A DNA stretch of 64,000 nt from DAOVRD01 sp964521715 (GCA_964521715.1 CAZFSS010000003.1:166446-230445); one strand, 5' to 3'; positions 23,402 to 32,692 are shown, numbered from the stretch's first letter. The notes: a model not told the origin generated them from the letters alone. Made by a program: numbers and translations.

Positions 23402-24304
23402 ATGGGTGACCTCAGAATCGGCATGATCGGGCTGGATACTTCACACTGCGAGGCATTCGTCAACGTCCTCAACTACGAGGAGGGCCCGCATTTCGTCCCG
23501 GGCGGCAGGATCGTGGCAGCCTACCCCGGCGGGAGCGATCTGTGCGCGGTCAGCAGGGACCGCGTCGGCAAGTTCACGGACGCCATGAGGGAGGAGCACG
23601 GCGTCCCGATATGCGACTCCATTCGGGAGCTTGCCAGGCAGGTCGACGCCTTCTCGCTGAACAGCGTGGACGGGCGTCAGCACCTCGAGCAGTTCGAGAT
23701 ACTGGCTGAGTCCGGCAAGCCGGTCTTCATCGATAAGCCGCTGGCCTGCTCGTTCGAGGACGCCAGGCGCATCGCCGATCTCGCGTCGGAGCGCGGGGTG
23801 CCCGTCATGTCTGCCTCGTCCATCCGCTACTCAGTCGGCGTGACGGGGCTCATCGGGGCGGACGAAAAGGTGGGATCCTGCGAGGCCTTCGGCGCCATGC
23901 CCCTCCTCGACGACTATCCCACCTACTTCTGGTACGGAGTGCACGGCGCCGATCTGATCTTCTCGTACATGGGACGCGGCTGCCGGACGGTGCGTGCCGT
24001 TCACGACAAACGAATGGACCTGCTGGTCGGCGTGTGGGAGGACGGGCGCATCGGCACCGTGCGCGGCGTGCGTTTCAGCCAGTACCACTTCGGGTGCTGC
24101 GTGTTCACGAACAAGGGAACTGCGTGCGGCCTGGCGACCGACGAACCGCCGTCGCATGCGTTGATGTTGAAGGAAGTCATGCGGTTCTTTCAGACGGGAG
24201 TCTCGCCCGTCGACATTGAGGAGACGGTGGAGGTCATGGCGTTCCTCGGGGCGGCGGAGGCGAGTCTGGAGAAGGGCGGGGAGGTGGTGGAGCTTCCCTG
24301 CTGA
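23402..24304 (+). CDS. Gfo/Idh/MocA-family oxidoreductase, short atypical form
   Basis: This 300-residue protein starts at ATG 23402 behind AGGAGA (23388-23393); upstream in-frame starts lack a good ribosome-binding site. The N-terminal strand RIGMIGLDTSH replaces the usual GxGxxG with GLDTSH. The family signature survives as FIDKPLA with K112. A predicted Rossmann half is followed by an alpha/beta half. The family performs NAD(P)-dependent oxidation or reduction of sugars, inositols and related polyols in the cytosol. It is the first gene of a seven-gene same-strand run reaching 32606. The altered glycine motif means cofactor use is uncertain. Family assignment is firm; the substrate is unknown. 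Confidence 0.8.
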   Translation: MGDLRIGMIGLDTSHCEAFVNVLNYEEGPHFVPGGRIVAAYPGGSDLCAVSRDRVGKFTDAMREEHGVPICDSIRELARQVDAFSLNSVDGRQHLEQFEILAESGKPVFIDKPLACSFEDARRIADLASERGVPVMSASSIRYSVGVTGLIGADEKVGSCEAFGAMPLLDDYPTYFWYGVHGADLIFSYMGRGCRTVRAVHDKRMDLLVGVWEDGRIGTVRGVRFSQYHFGCCVFTNKGTACGLATDEPPSHALMLKEVMRFFQTGVSPVDIEETVEVMAFLGAAEASLEKGGEVVELPC

Positions 24305-24412
24305 TGGCCTGTGTGTCGGTCCGCCCGACTGCCGCCCCCGCTCGGGACCGGCCTTCCTGCACAGGGCCGAACGGGGGCCGGCGGCTGTCTCGGCCGGGAA
24401 GGGAGCTGAAGG

Positions 24413-25801
24413 ATGACCGAGGCTGCGGGAGTTCTGGACTGCGCCGCGGTGCTGGGCGAAGCGACGGCGGCGTCCATGCGACGGGCGAGGGATTTCCTGC
24501 GGGGGCGGAGCACGCAGGAGCTGCTCGGCCAGGTGGGAACGACCATCGGAGACTTGGCCGTTGCGGAGCCGGCTGCGGACAAGGGCGCCTTTCCCGCAAG
24601 CTACGGCGGGGGCGGATCTTGCGACGCAGACCTGCTGGCCGGCCTCGGCATGTTCTACGTCACGCAGGCCGGCAAGCTCATGCTGGACTGCACCAGCGGC
24701 CACTACCAGATGACGTGGGGCTACAATCACCCCGTCCTCACGGCCGCCATCGAGGACGCCGTTGATCTGGGCGTCGTGTGGGACAATCATTCGAACATCC
24801 CGAGCCCGCCGGTGAAGCTCCTGGCCGACAGGCTCGTCTCGTTGGCCGGGTCGAGCGGGCTCGACCGCGTGCTGCTCGGCGTCTGCACCGGCAGCGTGGC
24901 GTGCGCTGCGGCCATCAAGATCATGCTGACGCGCTACCGCGCCGATCCCGCGCGCGCGCAGCTCGGCCCGCCCGTCATGGTGACTCTGACGGGCAACTAC
25001 CACGGCACGGACATCGTGGCGCAGACGATGCGGGGCATGTGGCCCGGGCTGCTGGCCGGCATGGAGACCGTGCAGGTCGAGCCCAACGCGCCGGACGGCC
25101 TCGAACGGGCCTTCCGGCGCTATGGCAGACGCGTCGTCGGCTTCTGGGCCGAGCCCGTCATGATGAACCGCGAGGCGATCCTGGTGGACCGCCGTTTCCT
25201 TCAGCTCGCCCGGGACCTCTGCACGCAGAACGACGCCCTCATGGCCATCGACGAGATCCAGACCTGCTTCTGGTACCCCGAGTTCTTCATGTTCCGCAAG
25301 CTTGGGGTCCAGCCCGACATGGTGGTGGTCGGCAAGGGGATGACGGCGGGCTTCCACCCCCTGGCCGCGCTCATCTTCCGGCACGAGCTTGACGTGCTGG
25401 AGCAGTACGACGCCATCAGCACGAACGGGAACGCCTCGCTGGCCGCGCTCGTGGGCCTGTGCAACATGCGGTTGATCGAGCGCGAGCGCGACCGCATAAC
25501 GCGGGTGGCCGGTCGGCACTACAACAGCATGTGCGGCCTTGCGGATGAGTTCCCCGGGATCGTCGAGCGTGTGAACGGGGCCGGCTTCCTCACTGGCCTG
25601 AAGTTCCGCGAGCGCGAGGACGCGCTGGGCTTTCATCGGGTGGCGGTGGAGCGCGGGCTCTGGCTCCGCGTGCATGCCTATCATCCCGGGCACAGGACGG
25701 TGCTGACGAAGTATCCGCTCGTGCTGGACGATGCGGTCGCGGACTACGCGCTCGGGGCGTTGCGGGAGCTGCTCCGGGCCAGGCCGTGGAGGCAGCAATG
25801 A
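24413..25801 (+). CDS. Class III (glutamate-1-semialdehyde/acetylornithine-type) PLP aminotransferase
   Basis: This 462-residue protein has a fold-type I, class III aminotransferase layout. MTWGYNHPVL resembles the substrate-loop region, VCTGSVACAAAIKI the PLP phosphate-binding turn, and LTGNYHG follows. MAIDEIQTCFW supplies Asp280 for the PLP ring nitrogen, and VVVGKGMTAG supplies the Schiff-base Lys308. The length is usual for the class. It should transfer an amino group from an amino acid to a keto or aldehyde substrate. Its stop overlaps the next start by four bases (ATGA), so the two are translationally coupled. Being placed between two Gfo/Idh/MocA dehydrogenases suggests that it aminates (or deaminates) a ketosugar they produce. 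The substrate is not predictable from sequence. Confidence 0.85.
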   Translation: MTEAAGVLDCAAVLGEATAASMRRARDFLRGRSTQELLGQVGTTIGDLAVAEPAADKGAFPASYGGGGSCDADLLAGLGMFYVTQAGKLMLDCTSGHYQMTWGYNHPVLTAAIEDAVDLGVVWDNHSNIPSPPVKLLADRLVSLAGSSGLDRVLLGVCTGSVACAAAIKIMLTRYRADPARAQLGPPVMVTLTGNYHGTDIVAQTMRGMWPGLLAGMETVQVEPNAPDGLERAFRRYGRRVVGFWAEPVMMNREAILVDRRFLQLARDLCTQNDALMAIDEIQTCFWYPEFFMFRKLGVQPDMVVVGKGMTAGFHPLAALIFRHELDVLEQYDAISTNGNASLAALVGLCNMRLIERERDRITRVAGRHYNSMCGLADEFPGIVERVNGAGFLTGLKFREREDALGFHRVAVERGLWLRVHAYHPGHRTVLTKYPLVLDDAVADYALGALRELLRARPWRQQ

Positions 25802-26946
25802 GGACGATCGGAGTCGGCGTCATCGGCTACGGCTTCATGGGCAAGACGCAGACCTTCGCGCACAGGGCGATGCCGTTCTACTACGATCCCGCGCCCGTTC
25901 GGTCCGAGCTTAGGGTCGTGTGCACGTCGAGGGAGGAGACGGCCCGGGCGGCGCAGGTGGCCGGCGGCTTCGAGCGCTGCACCACCGACGCCGAGGAGGT
26001 GATAGGGGCCGATGACGTCGACCTGGTCCACGTCTGCACGCCCAATCAGCATCACTTCGCTGCGCTGGCGGCGGCCGTCCGTGCCGGCAAGCACATCTAC
26101 GTCGACAAGCCCGTGGTAGCCAGCCTGCAGGAGGCGGACGAGCTGGCCGCCATGCTGCCCACGTACGGGGGGACGGCCCAGGTGGCGCTGCAATACCGCT
26201 TCCTGCCCGCGACGCTGCGGGCGAAGCAGCTCGTCCAGGGCGGTCTGCTCGGCCCGGTCACGCACTTCCGCGCCGCCTATCTGCACAGCGGCAGTGTGGA
26301 TCCGGAGAAACCCGTCAACTGGAAGTCCACCGCGGCGGGAGGCGGAGGCGTCATCAAAGACCTCGGGTCCCACATACTGGACCTGCTCTGGTGGCTCATC
26401 GGCCCCTTCGAGTCGGTCAACTGCATCAGCCGCATATGGGCCGCGGAACGGCCCAGCCCGAAGGGGCTGCGCTCGCGCACGAAGGTTGACGTCGAAGACG
26501 CCGCCGCCATGCTCCTGAGGGCTCCTTCCGGGGCGTTCGGGACGGTCGAGGCGAGCAAGATCGCCACCGGCGCGGAGGACGAGCTGCGCTTCGAGATCCA
26601 CGGCCGGCACGGAGCGATGCGCTTCAACCTGATGCAGCCGAACTACCTGGAAGTCTACGACGGGCGTTTGCCCGACGGCGAGTATGGCGGCGGGAAGGGG
26701 TGGCAGAGCATAGCCACGGTCCAGAAGTATCCGCCCCCTGCGTCCGGATTCCCTGCGCCGAGGGTCGGCATCGGATGGCTGCGGGCGCACATCCATTGCC
26801 TCTACTCGTTCCTGCAGGCGCTTGCGGACGGCGCCGAGGCGCATCCGTCGCTGGCGGAGGGGCTGCATCTTCAGCGCGTGCTGGAGGCCGTCCGCCGTTC
26901 GGCCGAGTCGGGAAGCTGGGTGGATCTGCCTCAATCAGCCCAATAG
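25798..26946 (+). CDS. Gfo/Idh/MocA-family oxidoreductase
   Basis: ATG 25798 is preceded by GGAGG at 25788-25792 and overlaps the aminotransferase stop, so I prefer it to the in-frame GTG at 25786. The 382-residue product has the Rossmann motif GVIGYGFMGKTQ, the family signature YVDKPVVAS (K104) and a C-terminal substrate domain with KDLGSHILDLLWWL, whose His is a usual catalytic-site residue. This is the canonical architecture of myo-inositol- or glucose-fructose-type dehydrogenases. It is a cytosolic NAD(P)-dependent sugar or polyol oxidoreductase and sits mid-operon. The exact substrate is not identifiable. Confidence 0.88.
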   Translation: MRTIGVGVIGYGFMGKTQTFAHRAMPFYYDPAPVRSELRVVCTSREETARAAQVAGGFERCTTDAEEVIGADDVDLVHVCTPNQHHFAALAAAVRAGKHIYVDKPVVASLQEADELAAMLPTYGGTAQVALQYRFLPATLRAKQLVQGGLLGPVTHFRAAYLHSGSVDPEKPVNWKSTAAGGGGVIKDLGSHILDLLWWLIGPFESVNCISRIWAAERPSPKGLRSRTKVDVEDAAAMLLRAPSGAFGTVEASKIATGAEDELRFEIHGRHGAMRFNLMQPNYLEVYDGRLPDGEYGGGKGWQSIATVQKYPPPASGFPAPRVGIGWLRAHIHCLYSFLQALADGAEAHPSLAEGLHLQRVLEAVRRSAESGSWVDLPQSAQ

Positions 26947-26969
26947 AACGCAACAGGGAGGAATCCGAG

Positions 26970-28382
26970 ATGGCGGCCGGCAAACCGCTTCGCCCGAAGG
27001 TCGGCCTGCTGGCGTTGACGCTCGAGCTGTACGAGGGCCTGGCGCCGGGCCTGCGCGAGGGGCGCGAGCAGTGGCTCAGGCGCGACGTCCTGCCGGCGCT
27101 TCGGGCGCTTGCGGAGGTCGAGTTCGACAGGGCCGTCTACCGTCGCGACGACGTGGACGCCGCAGTCGCCAAGCTTGAGGCCGGGGGGGCGGATGCGCTG
27201 CTCGTGATCCTCCTCACCTACTCGCCCAGCCAGATAGCCCTTCCTGCGTTGAAGCGCACGCGCCTCCCGATTGCCGTCTGGAACACGCAGGAGCTGTTCG
27301 AGGTCGACGACGGTTTCACCGGCAGTGCAATGGTTGATAACCACGGGGTGCATGGCACGCAGGACCTGTGCAATGTGCTGGCGCGCAGCGGTGTCCGGTT
27401 CGAGTACGTCACGTCGCACGTGCGTGACGCGGACGGACTGGCCCCGCTCGGCGACTTTTTCCACGCCGCCGGCGCGGTCCGCAGGCTGCGCAACGCGCGG
27501 CTCGGCCTGCTCGGGTACCCGTTCCCCGGCATGGGCGATTTCGCATTGGACACCACGCACATGACGGCAACGCTCGGCTGCCAGTGGATCGTGCTGTCCG
27601 TGGAGGACTACGTCAAGCGCGCCGAGGGTGCGCCGCCAGATTCGGTCGCCCGTGTAACATCTTCTTACAGGGATACTTATGACGTGTCATCGGACGTGAC
27701 GGGCGACGACCTGGAGGCGACTGCGCGGGCGGAACTCGCCCTTCGGGGCATGGTGTCCGACCATCGGCTCGATGCGCTGACGTATCAGTTTATGGCGTTC
27801 GGCGAGGACGAGCGCACGCCGACCGTCCCGTTCGTCGCGGCCAGCCGGCTCATGGCGGATGGGATCGGATTCGGCGGCGAGGGAGATCTTATTGCGGCGG
27901 CGGGAACGGCCTTCCTCAACTGGATCAGTCCGCCGGCCAGCTTCGCGGAGATGTTCACGATCGACTTCGGCGGGAACGCCGTCTTCATGAGCCACATGGG
28001 AGAGGCGAACGTCGCCATGGCCCGCAGCGATCGCAAGGTGCGGATGGCCGCGCGCGAGCGGCCCATCACGCGCACGCGCGGGCGGCAGCTTGCGCTGGTG
28101 ACTGGCTTCGAGCCGGGGCCGGCGACGTTGTGCGCGCTGACTCTCGGCGGGGGAGGGCGCTGGCGGCTCGTGGTCTCCAGGATGGACATTGCCGACTTCG
28201 GCCCGCTCGCTTCTCTCGAGGTCCCTCACTTCAAGTTGGAACCGCAGGGCGACGTGCGCGACTTCCTGACGCGGTATGCCGGGGCCGGTGGCCCTCATCA
28301 TTCCGCGGTCTGCTTCGGCGACGCCCGCGCGCGGCTCGGGATCGCCGCCGGCCTGCTGGACGCCGACTACTGCGAGGTCTGA
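26970..28382 (+). CDS. L-arabinose/L-fucose isomerase-like protein
   Basis: The start is ATG 26970 behind AGGGAGGA, giving 470 residues. The fold resembles the L-arabinose/L-fucose isomerase superfamily: an N-terminal region with VGLLALTLELYEGL, a middle motif GFGGEGD, then FTIDFGGNAVFMSHMGEA. Potential metal or acid-base ligands occur in the family order: E304, D332, H342 and a late H443-H444. In bacterial arabinose isomerases four Glu/His residues bind Mn2+; here the second is Asp. It would interconvert an aldose and a ketose, feeding the FGGY kinase that starts three bases downstream. Family similarity is good, but substrate and activity are unproven. Confidence 0.75.
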   Translation: MAAGKPLRPKVGLLALTLELYEGLAPGLREGREQWLRRDVLPALRALAEVEFDRAVYRRDDVDAAVAKLEAGGADALLVILLTYSPSQIALPALKRTRLPIAVWNTQELFEVDDGFTGSAMVDNHGVHGTQDLCNVLARSGVRFEYVTSHVRDADGLAPLGDFFHAAGAVRRLRNARLGLLGYPFPGMGDFALDTTHMTATLGCQWIVLSVEDYVKRAEGAPPDSVARVTSSYRDTYDVSSDVTGDDLEATARAELALRGMVSDHRLDALTYQFMAFGEDERTPTVPFVAASRLMADGIGFGGEGDLIAAAGTAFLNWISPPASFAEMFTIDFGGNAVFMSHMGEANVAMARSDRKVRMAARERPITRTRGRQLALVTGFEPGPATLCALTLGGGGRWRLVVSRMDIADFGPLASLEVPHFKLEPQGDVRDFLTRYAGAGGPHHSAVCFGDARARLGIAAGLLDADYCEV

Positions 28383-28385
28383 AGC

Positions 28386-29840
28386 ATGTTCCTGGGTCTG
28401 GACCTCGGCACGACAAGGGTGAAGGCGCTGCTGGTCAGCGAGCACGGGCAGGTCTGCGGCAGGGGCTCTGCCGCCGTCCGGATGTTCCCGGCGGGCAAGG
28501 ACGGCGTCGAGCAGGACATCGAGGGCATTTGGGCGGCGACCCTTTCGGCGGTCGGGCAGGTTGCGGCGGAGGGCAACCTGTCGCAGGTCCGCGCGGTCGG
28601 CGTTTCCAGCCAGGGTGGGGCGCTCCAGATGTGCGACGCGGACGGCCGGCCCGTCGGGAACGTCATCAGCTGGCTTGACGCTCGCGGTCGCCAGTACGAC
28701 GAAGCGATCACGCGGGAGCTGGGCCGCCAGTGGTTCGCCCGACACACGGGTCACGGCGGCAGCTGCATTTCGGTCGGGCAGTTGCTGCGCCTGCGCGAGC
28801 AGGACCCGGCGCTCGTGCGCGCCCCGAACCGGGTCAGCTTCGTGGGCGACGTGATCGTGGCCCGCCTGTGCGCCCGCAGAGCGCATGATGCCACGTCGCT
28901 CTCGATCGCCATGCTCTACAACCCGTGGCTGAGGTCCGCCGACCCGGAGTTGCTCGCGAGGCTGAACGTCGACGCGGCGCAGCTTCCCGAACTCCTTTCC
29001 CCTTCGACCCCGGCCGGGTCGCTCAGCGGCGAAGCTGCGAAGGCGGCTTCGCTGCCGGAGGGCGTGCCGGTGTCGCCGGCCGTCCACGACCAGTATGCGG
29101 CCGCGCTCGGCGTGGGGGCGGTCCATCCCGGCCACGTGATGCTGGGCACGGGGACGGCGTGGGTGCTTCTGGCCGCCACGGCGCGGCTGGTCGAGCCGGT
29201 CATCGACGACGCGTTCGTCTGCACGCACGTGGTGGATGGCCTGTACGGGCACATGCTGTCGCTGCGCAACGGCGGGTCGGCGTTCGCCTGGATGGCCGAC
29301 CTGCTGGGGCTAGACTGGCAGGATTCCGAGGAGGCGGACCGCCTGCTCGTGTCCGCCCCGGCCGGCAGCGACGGGGTGAGGTTCTGGCCGTTTCTGGCGC
29401 CGGGCGCCGGGGCGGGGCTGAAGCCGGGGACGGCCGGCCGCCTCGCCGGGCTGCGCCTGTCGCACGGGCGTGCCCACCTCCTGCGAGCTGCCGTCGAGGG
29501 CCTCGCGTTCGAGCTGGCGCGATACGTGCGATTGCTCACGGGCGCCGGGCTGCCCGCGGACCGGATCGTGATGTGCGGGGGCGCGGCGGTCAGCCGCGTT
29601 ACGCCGCAGATCGTCGCCGACGTGACCGGGCTGCCGGTGGCGGCGTCCACGGAACCTGACACCAGCGCCCTGGGAGCGGCCGTGATTGCGCGCGGGCTCG
29701 CGGAGGAGGAGGCCGACCTGGCCGTCCTGTGCGAGGCGATGCGGCCGCCCGTCCGGAACCTGGAGCCGGATGTCGATTCGGATCGTTACGCGCGGTTGGT
29801 CGAGGAATACGTCGACTCTCTGCCCATCGCGAGCGCGTGA
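28386..29840 (+). CDS. FGGY-family carbohydrate kinase (xylulokinase-like)
   Basis: This 484-residue protein begins with the ATP-binding motif FLGLDLGTTRVKALL (D6 and GTT). It has VGVSSQGGALQ and WLDARG in the N-terminal domain. PAVHDQYAAALG carries Asp235, matching the catalytic base position of xylulokinases. MCGGAAVSR and DTSALGAAVIA complete the C-terminal FGGY domain. It phosphorylates a ketose or polyol with ATP in the cytosol. It lies three bases after the isomerase-like gene, giving a classical isomerase-kinase catabolic pair. Sugar specificity (xylulose, ribulose, fuculose or other) cannot be read from sequence. Confidence 0.88.
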   Translation: MFLGLDLGTTRVKALLVSEHGQVCGRGSAAVRMFPAGKDGVEQDIEGIWAATLSAVGQVAAEGNLSQVRAVGVSSQGGALQMCDADGRPVGNVISWLDARGRQYDEAITRELGRQWFARHTGHGGSCISVGQLLRLREQDPALVRAPNRVSFVGDVIVARLCARRAHDATSLSIAMLYNPWLRSADPELLARLNVDAAQLPELLSPSTPAGSLSGEAAKAASLPEGVPVSPAVHDQYAAALGVGAVHPGHVMLGTGTAWVLLAATARLVEPVIDDAFVCTHVVDGLYGHMLSLRNGGSAFAWMADLLGLDWQDSEEADRLLVSAPAGSDGVRFWPFLAPGAGAGLKPGTAGRLAGLRLSHGRAHLLRAAVEGLAFELARYVRLLTGAGLPADRIVMCGGAAVSRVTPQIVADVTGLPVAASTEPDTSALGAAVIARGLAEEEADLAVLCEAMRPPVRNLEPDVDSDRYARLVEEYVDSLPIASA

Positions 29841-29850
29841 AGGAGACGGC

Positions 29851-30933
29851 TTGGAGCCGATTCCGCTGCATCACGTCTGGGATTACAGGGACGTCGACCG
29901 GGCCTTCTGGCGCGAGCACCTGGAGGACTGGGTGCCCGCGCGGATCGTCGATGCGCATACGCACGTCACGAACCCGGCGCATCGCCTGGAGCCGATGACC
30001 GAGGAGATGCGGAGGCAGTACTGGGTCAACGAAGTCAGCGAGCCGATCGACGCTGCGACCGCCGAACGCTGCATCCGGACGGTCTTCCCCGGCCGCCAGG
30101 TCACGTGCGTGGCGATGGGCTCGCCGAGCCTTGCCTTCGACATCGAGGCGGGCAACGAGTATCTGCGCGCAGAGTGTCAGCCGCGGGGCTGGCACAGCCT
30201 GGCGCTCGTGCGGCCGCATTCGGAGCCGTCGGCGGTCGCCGCGGAACTGGCGAAGCCGGGCGTCATCGGCGTCAAGCCGTATTACTCCCTGATCGGCCGC
30301 GACACCGCGACCCGCGACAAGCATCTGGAGGCCGGCATCTTCGACTTCCTGCCTCATTCGATACTGGAAGTGCTCAACGAGCGCGGCGCCTGGCTTACGC
30401 TGCACGTGCCCAAGGCGGACCGCCTGCCGCACCCGGACAACATCCGCGAGATCAGGGAGATCCGCCGCCGCTACCCCGACATCATCGTCGTGATCGCCCA
30501 CTTCGGAAGGTGCTACACGGAGCCGCACGCGCTCGCCGGCCTTCCGCCGCTGGCCGACGATCCGGGCCTCTACTTCGATAATTCGGCCGTGCTGAACCCG
30601 GCCGTGCATCGCATCGCGCTCGAGCAGATCGGGCCGGAACGGATCCTCTACGGCACGGATAACCCCGTCTTCTACATGCGCGGGCGCCGCCAGTGGCGCG
30701 GCACGACCTACGTCAACCGCACCAGCTACGACTTTTACTTCAACAAGGAGCGCGAGGCGCCCGAGATCGAGGCGACGTACACGCTCTACATGTATGAGGC
30801 GCTGCGGGCGATTCGGCAGGTCTGCGATGAGCTCGGGCTGGGCCGGCGGGAAGTCCGGGCCATCTTCCACGACAACGCGCAACGCCTTATTCAATCAGTG
30901 CTTAAGACCAAGGGCGAGATCGATCATCTGTAG
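29851..30933 (+). CDS. Amidohydrolase-2 family metal-dependent hydrolase
   Basis: I choose TTG 29851 as start because AAGGAGA sits just upstream (29840-29846) and no ATG or GTG fits; this gives 360 residues. Metal-site motifs of the amidohydrolase TIM barrel are present: DAHTHV (H36, H38), TLHVPKAD, VVIAHFGR, and LYGTDNPVF with the usual late Asp. The family includes lactonases, decarboxylases and uronate-related hydrolases. In a sugar-oxidation operon a lactonase-like role on a sugar lactone made by the Gfo/Idh/MocA proteins is plausible (inference). The next gene starts 14 bases downstream. Confidence 0.8.
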   Translation: MEPIPLHHVWDYRDVDRAFWREHLEDWVPARIVDAHTHVTNPAHRLEPMTEEMRRQYWVNEVSEPIDAATAERCIRTVFPGRQVTCVAMGSPSLAFDIEAGNEYLRAECQPRGWHSLALVRPHSEPSAVAAELAKPGVIGVKPYYSLIGRDTATRDKHLEAGIFDFLPHSILEVLNERGAWLTLHVPKADRLPHPDNIREIREIRRRYPDIIVVIAHFGRCYTEPHALAGLPPLADDPGLYFDNSAVLNPAVHRIALEQIGPERILYGTDNPVFYMRGRRQWRGTTYVNRTSYDFYFNKEREAPEIEATYTLYMYEALRAIRQVCDELGLGRREVRAIFHDNAQRLIQSVLKTKGEIDHL

Positions 30934-30947
30934 GAGAGGGGTGGCAC

Positions 30948-32606
30948 ATGTCGGCACTCGAGGAGCTGAACGTCGGGATTGTGGGCGCAGCCGGACGAGG
31001 GCGGAGCTTTGCCGCCGGCTTCGAAGCCAACCGCGCCAGGATACGCGCCGTCTGCGACATCCGGACGGAGGAGCTCGAAAGGTGTGCCCATGAGCTCGGC
31101 GCGCGCGAGCGCTACGGCGACTACACGGAGATGCTCGAGAAGTCGGATCTGGACGCAGTCGTCGTCGGCACCCCGATGCACCTGCACGTGCCGCAGTCCA
31201 TCATGGCCCTCGAGCGTGGACTCCACGTGTTGAGCGAGGTGCCGGCCGGCGTCTCGATTGAGGAGTGCAGGGAACTCGTGCGCGTGTGCCGCGAGTCACG
31301 CGGCATCTACATGATGGCCGAGAACTACGTCTACGTGCGGCCCTGCGTGCTCATCAAGGAGCTCTGCCGCCGCGGGCTGTTCGGCGACCTTTACTACGCC
31401 GAAGGGGAGTACCTGCACGAGCTGAAGGAACTCAACGAGATAACGCGCTGGCGGCGCAGGTGGCAGACGGGCATCGACGGCATCACCTACGGCACGCACA
31501 GCCTGGGGCCGATCCTCCAGTGGATGCAGGGCGACCGCGTCGTCCGCGTCTGCTGCGAGGGCAGCGGGCACCACTACAAGGACCCGCGGGGCGACGATTA
31601 CCATCAGGACACGTCCGTCATGCTGTGCAAGACGGCCCGGGGCGCGCTGATCAAGATACGCGTCGATATGGTCTCCGATCGGCCCCATGCCATGATCAAC
31701 CTTCAGTTGCAGGGGACGGACGGCGCCTACGAGTCGACGCGCCGCGGCCCAGGGGACAGGGACAAGGTGTGGATGCGCAGCCTCAGCGAAGAGATGAAGT
31801 GGTTCGACCTCGAATCCCTGTCCGAGGAGTACATGCCGGACATGTGGCGGAACCCTCCCGAGGAGGCCCTGCGTGCCGGACACGGCGGCGGTGACTACTT
31901 CGAAGTGCTCGATTTCGTCAGGGCCATCCGGGGCGAAGCCCCGTGTCCCGTCGGCATCCACGAGGCGATGGACATGACGCTGCCCGGGCTGGTTTCGCAG
32001 GAATCCATCGCGCAGGGCGGCGGCTGGCTTCCGGTGCCCGACTCGCGACAGTGGACGGGCGAGCCGCCGGTGCCGCAGCTTCAGATGGCCTGGCCGGAGC
32101 GGCTCGTGGAGCGCCCGCCGGCGCCGCAAGTGCCGGACGGATACGTTCTCAGGTGCTACAAGGAATCAGACGAAGAGGGTTACGGCGATCTGATGGCGAA
32201 GGCGGGCTTCGTGGGCTGGGACCACGAGCGCATAGCCCGAATGCTCCGAAGCTGCCTGCCGGACGGGCTGTTCTTGATTGTGCATCGCGACACGGGCAGG
32301 CCGGTCGCCACCGCGATGGCGCAGCATTCGCCCGGCGAGCTCCACCCGCACGGCGGCGAGCTGGGGTGGGTGGCGGGCGATCCCGAGCACAAGGGCAGGG
32401 CGCTCGGGATGGCCGTCTGCGCGGCGGCGACGGCCAGGCTCATCCGCGCCGGCTACCGCGACATCTACCTGCGCACGGATGACTTCCGCCTGCCCGCCAT
32501 CAAGACCTACCTGAAGCTCGGCTATGAGCCCTTCCTCTTCTGCGAGGGAATGGCGGAGCGCTGGCAGGCCGTGTGCGAGAAGCTCGGCTGGCCGATGCCA
32601 GCGTAG
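30948..32606 (+). CDS. Gfo/Idh/MocA oxidoreductase fused to GNAT N-acetyltransferase
   Basis: This 552-residue, two-domain protein starts at ATG 30948 behind GGAGAGG. Residues 1-~390 are a Gfo/Idh/MocA unit: the Rossmann motif GIVGAAGRGRSF, then GLHVLSEVPAG where the family normally has EKP, so Val98 replaces the conserved Lys. GLFGDLYYAEGEYLHE and TYGTHSLGPILQW follow. Residues ~396-552 are a GNAT fold (YVLRCYKESDEEGYGDLMAK, WVAGDPEHKGRALG as the acetyl-CoA loop region, and YLKLGYEPF at the end). The fusion would join a (possibly non-oxidising) sugar-binding domain to an acyltransferase. It ends the operon that also encodes an aminotransferase, so N-acetylation of an amino sugar is a reasonable inference. 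Confidence 0.85.
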   Translation: MSALEELNVGIVGAAGRGRSFAAGFEANRARIRAVCDIRTEELERCAHELGARERYGDYTEMLEKSDLDAVVVGTPMHLHVPQSIMALERGLHVLSEVPAGVSIEECRELVRVCRESRGIYMMAENYVYVRPCVLIKELCRRGLFGDLYYAEGEYLHELKELNEITRWRRRWQTGIDGITYGTHSLGPILQWMQGDRVVRVCCEGSGHHYKDPRGDDYHQDTSVMLCKTARGALIKIRVDMVSDRPHAMINLQLQGTDGAYESTRRGPGDRDKVWMRSLSEEMKWFDLESLSEEYMPDMWRNPPEEALRAGHGGGDYFEVLDFVRAIRGEAPCPVGIHEAMDMTLPGLVSQESIAQGGGWLPVPDSRQWTGEPPVPQLQMAWPERLVERPPAPQVPDGYVLRCYKESDEEGYGDLMAKAGFVGWDHERIARMLRSCLPDGLFLIVHRDTGRPVATAMAQHSPGELHPHGGELGWVAGDPEHKGRALGMAVCAAATARLIRAGYRDIYLRTDDFRLPAIKTYLKLGYEPFLFCEGMAERWQAVCEKLGWPMPA

Positions 32607-32692
32607 GCTTCGTCCACCGCAGGCGTCGGGCGCGATGCAATGCTGCCCGAGGGCGGCGCCGGTGCGTTGTGCGGGCGCGCAGCGGCCGGCGC

